From positions 1 to 52,206 of the forward strand of contig NZ_AWGD01000045.1 in assembly GCF_000495795.1 (NCBI RefSeq): 52,206 nt of DNA. The letters run 5' to 3'. Below are positions 34,424-42,887 of the stretch, piece after piece. The translations under genes and the position numbers were made by a program. The notes beneath the pieces are model-generated. The model had not been told where the DNA came from and did no database searches. It saw only the letters and a program-made list of their open reading frames with translations. How positions within the stretch are numbered: the stretch's first letter is position 1; the number at the start of each line of letters is the position of its first letter. Source of the DNA: Asticcacaulis sp. AC460. Its GTDB lineage: Bacteria > Pseudomonadota > Alphaproteobacteria > Caulobacterales > Caulobacteraceae.

Positions 34424-34767
34424 TGGTCGGGTTGCGTGACCTGACCGAGACGGTGGTCGTCCTGCAGGCGGTCTTCGACGCCGACGCCATGGGCGGGCGC
34501 CGGGAAAGCTGGGCGCCCTTTGTCACCCGGTCGGCGCATGTCGCCTGGGCTGCGGCGCCAGATGCAAGGTCGGGGCGCGAAGACGGCGGCAATCGCGGTG
34601 TGGCGACGGTGCGCTACGACAGCGAAACGGCGGTGATCCAGGCCGGGCAGAGACTGGAAGTCGTATCGCGGGTCGCCGGGGAGGCGGCGTCGCGGACCTA
34701 TAAAATTTCGAGCGTGGATCCGGCCGGACGGTCGTGGATCCGGCTGAGCTTTGCGGATGTGAAGTGA
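34423..34767 (+). CDS. Head-tail adaptor / joining protein
   Basis: A 114-residue phage head-tail joining protein (SPP1 gp16 / Phage_H_T_join type), which closes the head before tail attachment. Characteristic is the small beta barrel with ESWAPFVTRSAHVAWAAAPD early on and VSRVAGEAASRTYKISSVDP near the end, a shape seen across this family. The start overlaps the connector stop codon, and the stop overlaps the next gene, as expected in a translation-coupled head-completion block. Confidence 0.8.
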   Translation: MVGLRDLTETVVVLQAVFDADAMGGRRESWAPFVTRSAHVAWAAAPDARSGREDGGNRGVATVRYDSETAVIQAGQRLEVVSRVAGEAASRTYKISSVDPAGRSWIRLSFADVK

Positions 34768-35030
34768 TGGGCGTGAAGATGACCTGGACCGACCTGTCGC
34801 AAGGGTTTGTGCGGCAGGAGACGATCCGTATCCGGCGCGCGTTGGAAGCCGCGGCTGAAGCGGCTGTCGCGGAGATCGAAGACCGGATGCCGTGGGCGCG
34901 GCTGGAGGTCGCCGGCTCCGACGACGAGGTTTCGGTCGTGGTGGTTCGTGGCGGCGATCTGGCGGCCGATGCGGTCAGGGATCAGGCCGGCGAGATATTG
35001 CGCACGGCATCACATAAAGGAGGACGGTGA
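34767..35030 (+). CDS. Small tail-completion-like protein
   Basis: An 87-residue protein starting MGVKMTWTDLSQGFVRQETI. A helix (RRALEAAAEAAVAEIEDRM) precedes a short beta segment. It occupies the position of HK97 gp10-type neck proteins between joining protein and tail terminator, but is shorter than usual and lacks a diagnostic motif. Start and stop both overlap neighbours. The role is inferred from position only. Confidence 0.6.
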   Translation: MGVKMTWTDLSQGFVRQETIRIRRALEAAAEAAVAEIEDRMPWARLEVAGSDDEVSVVVVRGGDLAADAVRDQAGEILRTASHKGGR

Positions 35031-35440
35031 TGGTCGATCGCGTAGCCATTGTCGGCGCTGTTCAGGCCGCGCTACTGGCCGACTCCGGTTTGAGCGGCCT
35101 GGTCGGGAACCGGATCTATCTGCTGGAGGCGCCGTCCGATGCTGATGAGCCGCAGACTCCGTACGTTGTCACCGAACGTATTCGGACGCGCGGCAACCAC
35201 ACCGATGCGGCGGCGGAAGGGGTGATCATGACCCTGACCCTGTCGGTGTGGGGGGCGGAAGACGCCGGTCCCGCCATCGTGGCTGCGGCCGGCGACGCCG
35301 TTCATGCCGCGCTTAACTGTTGGGGCCATGCCGGCCTTGGCATCCTGCCCAATACCCGCCGAAGCGACACCGACTGTTTCAAGTCGGGGCGGGCCTATGT
35401 CGATCAATCCACCTATCGTTTGCACATTTTCGGAGGCTGA
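35030..35440 (+). CDS. Tail terminator-like protein (DUF3168)
   Basis: A 136-residue DUF3168 protein, a family that caps the tail tube and joins it to the head. Visible features are VAIVGAVQAALLADSGLSGL at the start, TPYVVTERIRTRGNHT, a central strand LTLSVWGAEDAG and a final RAYVDQSTYRLHIFGG. The length is standard. ATG at 35030 overlaps the previous stop, with AAGGAGG just upstream. Confidence 0.85.
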   Translation: MVDRVAIVGAVQAALLADSGLSGLVGNRIYLLEAPSDADEPQTPYVVTERIRTRGNHTDAAAEGVIMTLTLSVWGAEDAGPAIVAAAGDAVHAALNCWGHAGLGILPNTRRSDTDCFKSGRAYVDQSTYRLHIFGG

Positions 35441-35446
35441 TACCCC

Positions 35447-35872
35447 ATGACCACTGCATCTGCCGGTCGCCTGATGACCATTACCGTCAACACCTCGGGC
35501 ACGACCTGGGAAACCCTGCCGGCGCTCCGGTCGAAGAACTTCACCATCAACGGCTCGCCCGTCGATGTCACCAACTCCGACAGCGCCGGCTGGACCGAAC
35601 TGCTGGGCGGGGAAGGTGTGCGCAATGCGACCTTCCAGGCCGGCGGCGTCGTCGATTATCACGCATCGGAAAAGGCGGTGATGGGGAAGCTGTTCAACTA
35701 CCGGCTTTACAATACGCTGAAGAGCTACAAGGTTTTCGTCAACGGGCTGGGCACATTCGCCGGCACCTTCTTCCTGACCGAGGTCAGTGAAGCCGGCAAC
35801 CATGACGGTGAAGTGACCTATTCGATCGGCGGCACGTCGTCGGGCGCGGTCGACTATACGGCGGTATCGTAG
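35447..35872 (+). CDS. Major tail tube protein
   Basis: A 141-residue tail tube protein of the TP901-1/gene-transfer-agent type. The N-terminal AGRLMTITVNTSGTTWETLP and the block NFTINGSPVDVTNSDSAGW are the family hallmarks (beta-hairpin, then loop for ring contacts). FFLTEVSEAGNHDGEVTYS lies near the end. It stacks as hexamer rings to form the non-contractile tail, consistent with a siphovirus-like particle. Confidence 0.9.
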   Translation: MTTASAGRLMTITVNTSGTTWETLPALRSKNFTINGSPVDVTNSDSAGWTELLGGEGVRNATFQAGGVVDYHASEKAVMGKLFNYRLYNTLKSYKVFVNGLGTFAGTFFLTEVSEAGNHDGEVTYSIGGTSSGAVDYTAVS

Positions 35873-35874
35873 TC

Positions 35875-36228
35875 ATGACGATCAAGGCGCGCGGTGGCGA
35901 TTACGTCACCATCGACGGCGGCAAGCACGCCGTCCTACTGACCCTGCGTGGCCTGGCGGCCGTGGAGGATGACAGCGGCTTTAACGGCGTCGACGAGATC
36001 GCCGTGGCGGTGCTCAATGCCCATGTGAAGACCTTTAACCGGCTGCTGGTTGAGTGCCTGGTTGACGGAGGGCTGGAGCGGGAGGCGGCGGCGGCGATCA
36101 ATGTGTCGTCGGCTGAGTTCCAGGCGGCGTTTCAGGTGGTGAAGACGCTGGTGATGCAGCTCTTCCCAAAAAAAGCGGGCGCCGGGGGCGGGGAAAAGGC
36201 GAAAGCGACCTCTGGTCCAACTGGCTGA
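35875..36228 (+). CDS. Tail assembly chaperone, short form
   Basis: A 117-residue protein in the position of the lambda G / gene-transfer-agent g10-type chaperone, between tail tube and tape measure. It starts MTIKARGGDYVTIDGGKHAV and has a helical middle with VAVLNAHVKTFNRLLVEC. Ribosomes that stay in frame end after a Gly/Lys-rich tail at 36228. Ribosomes that slip back one base on the A AAA AAA run at 36168 make a 184-residue fusion with the following segment. Short and long forms in a fixed ratio coat the tape measure protein in many tailed phages. Confidence 0.78.
   Translation: MTIKARGGDYVTIDGGKHAVLLTLRGLAAVEDDSGFNGVDEIAVAVLNAHVKTFNRLLVECLVDGGLEREAAAAINVSSAEFQAAFQVVKTLVMQLFPKKAGAGGGEKAKATSGPTG
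36168..36174 (+). promoter_or_regulatory. Slippery heptamer for -1 ribosomal frameshift in the tail chaperone
   Basis: The zero-frame codons are CCA AAA AAA, giving the heptamer A AAA AAA. The -1 frame is open from here to 36428 without a stop and encodes the conserved second chaperone part. A strongly GC-rich stretch follows, which may hold a stimulatory structure. Position and frame are exactly as in lambda-type G/GT genes. Confidence 0.8.
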
Positions 36229-36428
36229 ACCTCGCCCTCGGCAAGATGCGGATGTCGCGGGCCGAGTTCTGGGCGTTGAGCCTGAAGGAATGGAACTGCG
36301 CGGTTGAGGGATTCCTTGAATTCACCTGCGCAGCGCCCGATCCGATTGACGATCCGATAGATCCCCAGGAACTGGCGGCTCACAATAAAGCGTGGGCCGC
36401 CGAGAAACAGAAGCACGGCTGGACATGA
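36174..36428 (+). CDS. Tail assembly chaperone, -1 frame extension (T part)
   Basis: 84 residues in the -1 frame relative to the short form, reached by frameshift at 36168-36174. The first 24 residues are a linker containing LWSNWLNLALGK. Then MRMSRAEFWALSLKEWNCAV follows, which resembles the small tail-chaperone family found before tape measure genes in gene transfer agents (rcc01693-like, Phage_TAC). An internal ATG at 36246 could also start a separate 60-residue protein. The stop overlaps the tape measure start. Fusion by frameshift is the more likely main use because no ribosome site stands before the internal ATG. Confidence 0.72.
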   Translation, partial: SGRRGRGKGESDLWSNWLNLALGKMRMSRAEFWALSLKEWNCAVEGFLEFTCAAPDPIDDPIDPQELAAHNKAWAAEKQKHGWT

Positions 36429-38695
36429 GTATCAGACTGGGCGAGGCCCACTATCAGTTCACGATCGACGACGACGGTCTGGTCGCGGGGTTGAAGCGCG
36501 CCCGGGCGCGCGTTCGGACCGAGGCGAATGCCATGGCCGCCGATATACGGCGCGTCGGTGCTTCGTTCGATGCCCTCGGAACCCAGGCGGACCGTGCCGG
36601 ACGACGCGCGGGCGCGGAACTGGAACGCATCCGCCGAACTCGACAGAGTCGCACGGAGGAGGTCGATGCGACGCCACCGGCGGCGGGCGGGAATCGTGGT
36701 GCAAACGGTCGGCCGCCGCGTTCACCGGGACGTTTCAACGACCTGATCAGCGAAGGCGCCAGTGCGGCGGAAAGCCTGATGTCGGGTACATCTTTGGCGA
36801 TGGCAGCGCTGCAGCATGGTCCAAAATTGCTCGACGCCCTTGCGGCAGCCGGCATTCGTGTCAGCGCCGCTTTCGGGCCGATAGGCGTGATCGTTGCCGC
36901 CGTTGGAACGGCGATCATCGGATTGGGCGCTAACGCGCTGCGGACGGAGCGCGACCTGACGACCTTCAACGGGCAGATCGCGGCGCTGGCTCACGGATCA
37001 AGTTTTAACGCGGAGGCCTTGACCGATGTGGCGCGGGCCCTTGACGCCCAGGGCGCATCCGCGGAGAGCGCGCGTCAGGCTGTATCGGTGTTTCTTCGTG
37101 AGGGTGTTCATCCGGAAAGGATCGGCGAGTTCGGCAATGCGGCGACGCATTTATCAAAGGTGCTGGGGATCGACCTGGTGGGGGCATCGCAGCAGGTCTC
37201 GGACGCGTTCACCGGCAACTATGACGATGTCGTCAAGCTGGATGATAGTCTGCATTTCCTGACCGATAGCGAGAGGACGCATATTCAGGCTTTGTTCGAT
37301 AGCGGGAAGGCGTCGGATGCACGCAATGAAGCGTTCCGGATTTTCACCGAAACCTATGCGAAAGCCTACAATGACAGCCTTACCGCTGGCGAAAACCTGA
37401 CACGCAGTCTGAGCGGAGCGTGGGACAATCTGGTTCAGAGTATTGCCAATATCGGTCCGATCAAGGACGCGACGGATGCTATAGGCGATCTGGTCAACCA
37501 ACTGGCCAACTGGGTTTCGCAATTTGCTGAAGTCGAAACGCTGACCCAGGATCAGTTGCAAGTCCGCGGCATGAAGAACATGGGCGCTCTGTCCGTCGCT
37601 GAAAAGCGGCTGGCGGATGCGACGAAGAATGAAGCCAATTTCAGGGGGATCATTTACGACCGCAATACCGGCAAAACACTGCCGCAGCTCCAGCAGGAGA
37701 AAAAGAACGCGCAGGCCGAAGTCGATCGCCTGAACGAGGAAGCCGGGAAGATCGCAAAAGTCAGGAGTATGGGCGAATGGTCTAAACCGACCACCGATAC
37801 CACTGTCGATCCCCCCAAAACCAAACGCAACGCAAGGCCAGTCGCGCGTAGCCGTGTTGTTGCGCAGGCCGACATGCCGGTGATGACCATTTATACCGTA
37901 TTGGAGCAGCTTCCAGAGTCCTTGCGCACGAAGGTGAAGGGATTGCTGAGCGCGCACTTGGCAGCGCAACTGGATGATTTGCGTAAAAAGGCCATCGACG
38001 CGAAAGAGGGACCACTGGGACCGCCGAGGCAGGAAGACGTTGGCGTGCTCAAGCAGCCGAATATCGTACCGTTCGAAGAGTCGCTGAAGGATATTCCACG
38101 GCTGGCGACGCCGATCAAGGATATGGCTTTCGAGATTGGCACCAGCTTTTCCGATGCCTTCGGGCGCGCCGTCGCCGGCATGACGACGTTCGAGGAGGCC
38201 TTCAAAAGCACGCTGCAAAACATGGTCGCCAAATGGGCGTCCTCAGGATTCGAGAAAATTCTCGGCATGCTGATCGGGGGTAACGCCGCCCAGGATGCCG
38301 GTTATGGCCACGACGGAATCTTCGGGGGCGGCGGGATTTTCGGCCAGGGTGGGGGTAGCGGGACGTCCGGTGGCTGGATGACGAACCTGATGGATTTTGC
38401 CGGGTTTCGTGCTGGGGGCGGGCCCGTTGAGGCTGGCCGGGCCTATGTGGTCGGGGAGAAACGGCCCGAATTGTTTGTGCCGCGTGTGTCCGGAACCATT
38501 ATGCCGCACGTCAATGCTGCAGCGGGTGGGCCGATGATCGTGCGCGTCGAGGTCGATAAATCGAAATATTTCGATGTCCACGTCAATGCCGTCAGCGCGC
38601 GTAATGCGCGAGCGGCGGCCGGACGGGCGGTCGAGATTGCCAATCAAACCGCTTACGGCAGCGTCCGCCGAAGCGATACCTACGAGGCGGCATAA
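36425..38695 (+). CDS. Tail tape measure protein
   Basis: A 756-residue tape measure protein that sets tail length. The N-terminal 120 residues are a charged coiled coil (LKRARARVRTEANAMAADIR). A hydrophobic stretch near residues 150-180 (AFGPIGVIVAAVGTAIIGLG) may insert in the host membrane. A central part resembles the lambda-H/tail length tape measure domain (GNAATHLSKVLGIDLVGASQ and SGAWDNLVQSIANIGPIKDA). The C-terminus has GGGGIFGQGG loops and RAYVVGEKRPELFVPRVSG, which is typical of lambda-H type tape measures. ATGA overlap with the chaperone fixes the start. The tail is predicted to be fairly short by the usual proportionality. Confidence 0.9.
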   Translation: MSIRLGEAHYQFTIDDDGLVAGLKRARARVRTEANAMAADIRRVGASFDALGTQADRAGRRAGAELERIRRTRQSRTEEVDATPPAAGGNRGANGRPPRSPGRFNDLISEGASAAESLMSGTSLAMAALQHGPKLLDALAAAGIRVSAAFGPIGVIVAAVGTAIIGLGANALRTERDLTTFNGQIAALAHGSSFNAEALTDVARALDAQGASAESARQAVSVFLREGVHPERIGEFGNAATHLSKVLGIDLVGASQQVSDAFTGNYDDVVKLDDSLHFLTDSERTHIQALFDSGKASDARNEAFRIFTETYAKAYNDSLTAGENLTRSLSGAWDNLVQSIANIGPIKDATDAIGDLVNQLANWVSQFAEVETLTQDQLQVRGMKNMGALSVAEKRLADATKNEANFRGIIYDRNTGKTLPQLQQEKKNAQAEVDRLNEEAGKIAKVRSMGEWSKPTTDTTVDPPKTKRNARPVARSRVVAQADMPVMTIYTVLEQLPESLRTKVKGLLSAHLAAQLDDLRKKAIDAKEGPLGPPRQEDVGVLKQPNIVPFEESLKDIPRLATPIKDMAFEIGTSFSDAFGRAVAGMTTFEEAFKSTLQNMVAKWASSGFEKILGMLIGGNAAQDAGYGHDGIFGGGGIFGQGGGSGTSGGWMTNLMDFAGFRAGGGPVEAGRAYVVGEKRPELFVPRVSGTIMPHVNAAAGGPMIVRVEVDKSKYFDVHVNAVSARNARAAAGRAVEIANQTAYGSVRRSDTYEAA

Positions 38696-38696
38696 G

Positions 38697-39380
38697 GTGG
38701 CGGATCTGGTCTGGCCTTGCGGCCTTTTTCATTGCCCCGATCCGGTGGTGACTCTGATCGGCAATTCGCAATCAGGTGGTATCGCCATAGATGGCGCCCG
38801 GTCGCAGACGGTCGACACCTCGGCCGGCGGTTCCTGGCGCATCCAGATCGATGCTTTGCTGAAGAGCAAGGAGTCGGTCCTGGCCGCGGAGGCGTGGCTG
38901 GCCCTGATTGGGTCCGGCGTGCCGTCGCTGATCCTGCCGCTGCGACAGGCCAGGTCGCAGGTCGGTGGCGGCGATCCCGCGCGGACGTTTGAGACTTCGG
39001 CCTTTCCGGCGCGGGTGACGTTCGATCCGGCCGACTACACCCAGGCGATTTCGCTCGCCGTCAATTCGGCCGCGGCCAACCGGCAGACGACGATCGTTCT
39101 GGACTGCGCCGGTACGATCCGGGCCGGCAAGTTCAGTCTTCACCACGGGGACCGGTGGCGGATCTACGAACTGGTCGTCAAGGGAGCTACGTCGGGGACT
39201 GACCAAACCTTCGAGATACGGCCGCCGCTTCGGGGCGCCGTGGCCGAAGGCGCGACCGCGTACATGTCCTACTGCTTCCTGCACGTCCATGCCGAACCGG
39301 GGTCGTTTCAGATCGACTATGACGGGCTGTCGAAAGCGACGGGCCGTTTGCAGGTGACGTTCGTGGAGGCGCGGCCGTGA
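38697..39380 (+). CDS. Putative distal tail protein
   Basis: A 227-residue beta-rich protein right after the tape measure, where the distal tail (Dit-like) protein is expected. I placed the start at GTG 38697, one base after the previous stop, with GAGGCGG in front; an earlier in-frame opening lies inside the tape measure. It contains SGGIAIDGARSQTVDTSAGG and FPARVTFDPADYTQAISLAV, typical of tail-tip beta sandwiches, but I cannot name the family. The stop overlaps the next start. Confidence 0.65.
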   Translation: MADLVWPCGLFHCPDPVVTLIGNSQSGGIAIDGARSQTVDTSAGGSWRIQIDALLKSKESVLAAEAWLALIGSGVPSLILPLRQARSQVGGGDPARTFETSAFPARVTFDPADYTQAISLAVNSAAANRQTTIVLDCAGTIRAGKFSLHHGDRWRIYELVVKGATSGTDQTFEIRPPLRGAVAEGATAYMSYCFLHVHAEPGSFQIDYDGLSKATGRLQVTFVEARP

Positions 39381-39985
39381 TTATCGGTGATGACCAACTG
39401 GCATTGCTGCGGGCCGAGACGGTCAGCATCGTGCCGATCCTCTATATCGATACGCCCACACCCGTCCGCGCCGCGGCTTCGTTCGGGACATTTGCGCTGG
39501 CGGGGGATGCCGTCGATGTGACCGGCGGGACCTATCTGGGTATCGGCGAGGTTACCGGGCTTCCGTCGCTGACCAGCCTGATCAACGGCCAGGCTTCGCG
39601 GGTGGATCTGGGGATGTCGGCCTATGGCGTGCAGGGGGCTGATCTGGCGGCCGGGTTGGAAACCGACTCGTCCGACCTTCGCTATGCCGGTGCCTCCATC
39701 GGTTTCCTGGTCCTCGATCCGGTCGATTTGCAGCCTGTCGGAACGCCTTTCTGGCTGTGGACGGGAACGATCGACAAGTGTTCGGTGTCCAAGGAGCAGT
39801 CCGACAGTGACATGGGGCCCAGGACGTCGATCAGCATCAGCATCGGATCGCAGTTCGTCCGGCGCCGGCAGGGCAACCCCGCCTATTACACCGACAGCGA
39901 CCAGAAAACCCGATCGTCGGACGACGATTTTTGCAGAAATGTGCGCGGTTACGCCAACGAGACGACAAAGCCATGGCCAGTTTAG
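39377..39985 (+). CDS. Putative tail hub/baseplate protein (DUF2163-like)
   Basis: A 202-residue protein starting with GTG that overlaps the previous stop. The C-terminal block YYTDSDQKTRSSDDDFC resembles the YTDxDQxxRxxGDxxF motif of DUF2163-type tail hub proteins. A central VGTPFWLWTGTIDKCSVS strand pair also fits hub domains. It lies between the distal tail and peptidase-like genes, as gp13 does in gene transfer agents. Shorter than full DUF2163 proteins, so the call is tentative. Confidence 0.6.
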   Translation: MIIGDDQLALLRAETVSIVPILYIDTPTPVRAAASFGTFALAGDAVDVTGGTYLGIGEVTGLPSLTSLINGQASRVDLGMSAYGVQGADLAAGLETDSSDLRYAGASIGFLVLDPVDLQPVGTPFWLWTGTIDKCSVSKEQSDSDMGPRTSISISIGSQFVRRRQGNPAYYTDSDQKTRSSDDDFCRNVRGYANETTKPWPV

Positions 39986-40350
39986 ACGATTTTCTTTCGC
40001 GGTTGTCGGCGACCCGCTTCGCCTACGGTCTGAGCGATTGCGCCAAGACCATTGCGGCGTGGCTGGTCGAGAACGGCCACCCCGACCTTTCGGAACCCTT
40101 CGGCGTCTATGACGAGGGCGGGGCGGAGGCGTTGCTGCGCCATTTCGGCGGGCTTGTGGCCCTGTGTGAGCACGGGCTGACGTCGCTTAGGGTCACGGAT
40201 CAGCCCCGGCGCGGTGACGTCGGCGTCGTGTCGGCAGCCGGCTTGCTGGAGCCGATGATGGCGATCTGCACGGGCAAACGCTGGGCGCTGCAGGGGCGGC
40301 GTGGCGTTCTGATCTGCCCGGCCAAATGCCTGAAGGCGTGGACGGTCTGA
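39973..40350 (+). CDS. DUF6950 / NlpC-P60-like tail peptidase candidate
   Basis: A 125-residue protein beginning MASLDDFLSRLSATRFAYGL, with the block YGLSDCAKTIAAWLVENG carrying the cysteine of NlpC/P60-like cores. GDVGVVSAAGLLEPMMAICT follows, where the family has a GDVGvV and active-site strand. Such small proteins sit between hub and host-specificity proteins and either cut cell-wall peptides during injection or plug the tail. A clear catalytic His is not obvious here, so activity is uncertain. It overlaps the neighbours on both sides. Confidence 0.65.
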   Translation: MASLDDFLSRLSATRFAYGLSDCAKTIAAWLVENGHPDLSEPFGVYDEGGAEALLRHFGGLVALCEHGLTSLRVTDQPRRGDVGVVSAAGLLEPMMAICTGKRWALQGRRGVLICPAKCLKAWTV

Positions 40351-42506
40351 TGGGAGATCCGATTTCAGCGTTTGCCGCCTGGGTCACCCAGGCTCTGGGG
40401 TTTACGGCCGGCACCGCGGCCTATGCCGCCGTCTATGCGGCCGTCTATGTCGCAACGGCCTATACGGTTTCGACGGCGCTCAGTTCGGTGGGCCGCAAGG
40501 ATATTCCGGCCGGTGAGGCGGCCTACCAGACGACCAAACAACCTATCCCTGAGCGTATGCGGGCCTTCGGCCGGGTGCGCATCTCGGGGTCGTACATGCT
40601 GTATGCGGCCAAGGACACCGACAGTTACGACGTCATCGCGCTGCACGACGGTGAGATCGAGAGCATCGAGGCCTATTATCTCAATGACTTTGTGGTCACG
40701 CTGAATGGGTCGAACTTTGTCATATCGCCGGACGACAAGACCTTCGGCGTGAATGACGACCGTGTTCGCATCTATACGCGTCTGGGGCTGGCCACGGAGA
40801 CCAGCTACAGCCAGGCCACGGCGGCGCTGCCGTCCTTGTGGCCGGCGACGGCGCGCGGCGACGGGATCGCCAGCCTGTTGCTGATCTGCCAGAATCCGCC
40901 GCTCGACAAGTTTTCGATCGACTATCCGCAGGGGCTTCCGGCGCCTTCGGTCGAGATGAAGGCGCGGAAGGTCTATGACTGGCGCCGCGACGACACGCGC
41001 GACGGCGGGGTGGGCGATCATCGCATCGACGACGCCGATAGCTGGGAATGGAGCGACAACCCTATAGTTTGCCTGGCGCACTATCTGGTCCAGGACGTCG
41101 GCAAGAATTTCGAACGGGTCATCAATCCCAATCTGCGGTTCTGGTCGACGGCGGCGAATGTCTGCGACGAAAGCGTGATGCTGCCGGATCTGTCCAGCCA
41201 GGCGCGATATGCGCTGGGGGGCGTCTATTACGTCAGCAATGCGCCGTCGGTGGTGGTCGATAATATGTTGAAGGCGTGTTCCGGCTATCTGGCCGAGGAC
41301 GGGCGCGGCGGATTGATCGTCTATGCCGGCAAGTGGTTGAATCCGGAGGATCTGGTCGAAATCGACGATACGCTGGACATTATCGATGGCTATTACTTCG
41401 AGCGCGGGGTCGATGCCGAAGCCGACAGCAACGCGTTCGATATCGTCTACACCCATGCGGCGGAGGCTTATAAGGAGGGCGATGCTGGTCGGTGGCGAAA
41501 CGAAGCCCTGATCAGCGAGGCCGGAGAGGTTCGCGCCGGCCGGCTGGATCTGCCGTGGGTGCAAAATCACTGGCAGGCCCAGCGCATCGCCAAGATCCAT
41601 GACGCCAAGGTCAATGCCCGCCTGCGCGGTTACGTGGTCGGCGGGCTGTCGCTGATCCGATGTATGGGGGAGATGCTGGTCAAGCTGAAGATTTCCGATT
41701 GTGCGGCTTTGGACGGCATCGTCGTCATGCCGACCCGGGTGGAGATTGTCGACTTGATCTCGGGGAAGGTTCGCATGACCTTCGTCGAGATGACGGAAGA
41801 TGCCTTCGCGTTCGAGGACGACGAGTATATCGAGATCGACACGGCGGCCAGTGGCGGTACGGGAACCAATACGGTCGGGGTGCCTAATATCAACGATTAC
41901 GAGCTGCTGGACTATGTCCAGATCAGTCCGGGCGTTTATCAGGCACGGTACACCCTGCATTTGAGTAACGCCTACCGGTCCGATGTCGCCTATCAATACC
42001 AGTATTCCACGGACGGTGGTGCGACCTGGAGCGGGCCGGTTTATGCCGGGTCGACAAGCGACAGCGGTCATGCGGATATCGTGACCGGTCCCATGCCATC
42101 GGAGGCGGTCATCCTGCAATGCCGCGCCGTTTTCGGTGGCGGGTATGGCGGGCCGGCGACGACCGAATGGGGATCATCGGGCGGTCCCGGCAGCGGCGCC
42201 TTCGTTCCGGACATCGGGGCGGAGGCGTTCGGGCCCGTGGCGCCGGGGCGGACCTACAGCGCGCCGGACCTGACCGTGACGTGGACGGCGACGGGGTGGC
42301 CTGCGGTTACAGGTTATCGGGTGTTCACGACCAGCGGCAGTAGCTTTACGAGCCCGACCGATATCAGCGGATTGATCACGGCGACCAGCCACGTCGAAAG
42401 CGGACTGGCGGCCGGGACCTATTATCTGTGGGTACGAGCAGAAAACGCGGCCGGATTTACGTCCGTCCCGGTTCCGACGTCGCCGGCATTCATCACAATT
42501 CCATAG
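40350..42506 (+). CDS. Tail tip / host-specificity protein
   Basis: A 718-residue central tail fibre-like protein. The N-terminus has alanine-rich hydrophobic segments (AAYAAVYAAVYVATAYTVS). Then comes a hub-like body with GVGDHRIDDADSWEWSDNPI and CLAHYLVQDVGKNFERV, resembling lambda J-type host-specificity proteins. The last 90 residues (YSAPDLTVTWTATGWPAVTG and AGTYYLWVRAENAAG) are a fibronectin type III domain. It would form the tail tip that contacts the cell. Start ATG overlaps the previous stop (TGATG). Confidence 0.78.
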   Translation: MGDPISAFAAWVTQALGFTAGTAAYAAVYAAVYVATAYTVSTALSSVGRKDIPAGEAAYQTTKQPIPERMRAFGRVRISGSYMLYAAKDTDSYDVIALHDGEIESIEAYYLNDFVVTLNGSNFVISPDDKTFGVNDDRVRIYTRLGLATETSYSQATAALPSLWPATARGDGIASLLLICQNPPLDKFSIDYPQGLPAPSVEMKARKVYDWRRDDTRDGGVGDHRIDDADSWEWSDNPIVCLAHYLVQDVGKNFERVINPNLRFWSTAANVCDESVMLPDLSSQARYALGGVYYVSNAPSVVVDNMLKACSGYLAEDGRGGLIVYAGKWLNPEDLVEIDDTLDIIDGYYFERGVDAEADSNAFDIVYTHAAEAYKEGDAGRWRNEALISEAGEVRAGRLDLPWVQNHWQAQRIAKIHDAKVNARLRGYVVGGLSLIRCMGEMLVKLKISDCAALDGIVVMPTRVEIVDLISGKVRMTFVEMTEDAFAFEDDEYIEIDTAASGGTGTNTVGVPNINDYELLDYVQISPGVYQARYTLHLSNAYRSDVAYQYQYSTDGGATWSGPVYAGSTSDSGHADIVTGPMPSEAVILQCRAVFGGGYGGPATTEWGSSGGPGSGAFVPDIGAEAFGPVAPGRTYSAPDLTVTWTATGWPAVTGYRVFTTSGSSFTSPTDISGLITATSHVESGLAAGTYYLWVRAENAAGFTSVPVPTSPAFITIP

Positions 42507-42515
42507 GACAGAGCC

Positions 42516-42887
42516 ATGCCCGTTACCTATGCCCCCGTGCCTTTGATGGCCACGGCCGGGACCTTTTTTGCCGCGGGGCTGACCCTGATGGCGCATGTCG
42601 AGAACGGGGCGTTCGAGCCCGTCGACCTCAATGACTATACCGGTTTCCGCTTTGCGTGCGGGCCGGTGGCGGTGGTGGAGAACGATGCAGAGGGGGAGAG
42701 CGGATTGACCATCATCGATGCCGCCGCCGGGGAGGTCGATGTGCGGTTGTCGGCGGAAGACTTGGCGCAGTTTGTCCTGAAAGAGGGATTGGAGTTCACT
42801 GTGTTCGACTGGCGGCTGACGGCGGTCTATGACGGCGACGACGGTGCCAGCGAGATCGGCTCCGGTGTTCTGCGGGTGCGGCCATGA
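42516..42887 (+). CDS. Small tail-associated protein, family unknown
   Basis: A 123-residue protein with AGGAC before its ATG and a stop overlapping the next gene. It is beta-rich: NDYTGFRFACGPVAVVENDA, TIIDAAAGEVDVRLSAEDL, and a final GSGVLRVRP. The pattern resembles small tail-tip proteins that bridge hub and fibre in siphoviruses, but no family is certain. Confidence 0.6.
   Translation: MPVTYAPVPLMATAGTFFAAGLTLMAHVENGAFEPVDLNDYTGFRFACGPVAVVENDAEGESGLTIIDAAAGEVDVRLSAEDLAQFVLKEGLEFTVFDWRLTAVYDGDDGASEIGSGVLRVRP

Noticed and set aside
36168..36174. A7 run as a phase-variation tract or sequencing error
   Set aside because: The run is in the exact phase and gene position for a tail-chaperone frameshift, and both the short and extended products make sense. 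Slipped-strand variation of a 7-base run is possible but less likely.
40365..42119. Long minus-strand open frame (584 codons) opposite the tail tip gene
   Set aside because: It is rich in Arg, Asp, His and Gly with no domain-like pattern, has no ribosome site, and mirrors the codon structure of the sense gene. High GC produces such shadows throughout the window (also 43307-45337, 21963-24014, 24144-25892 and 11783-12691).
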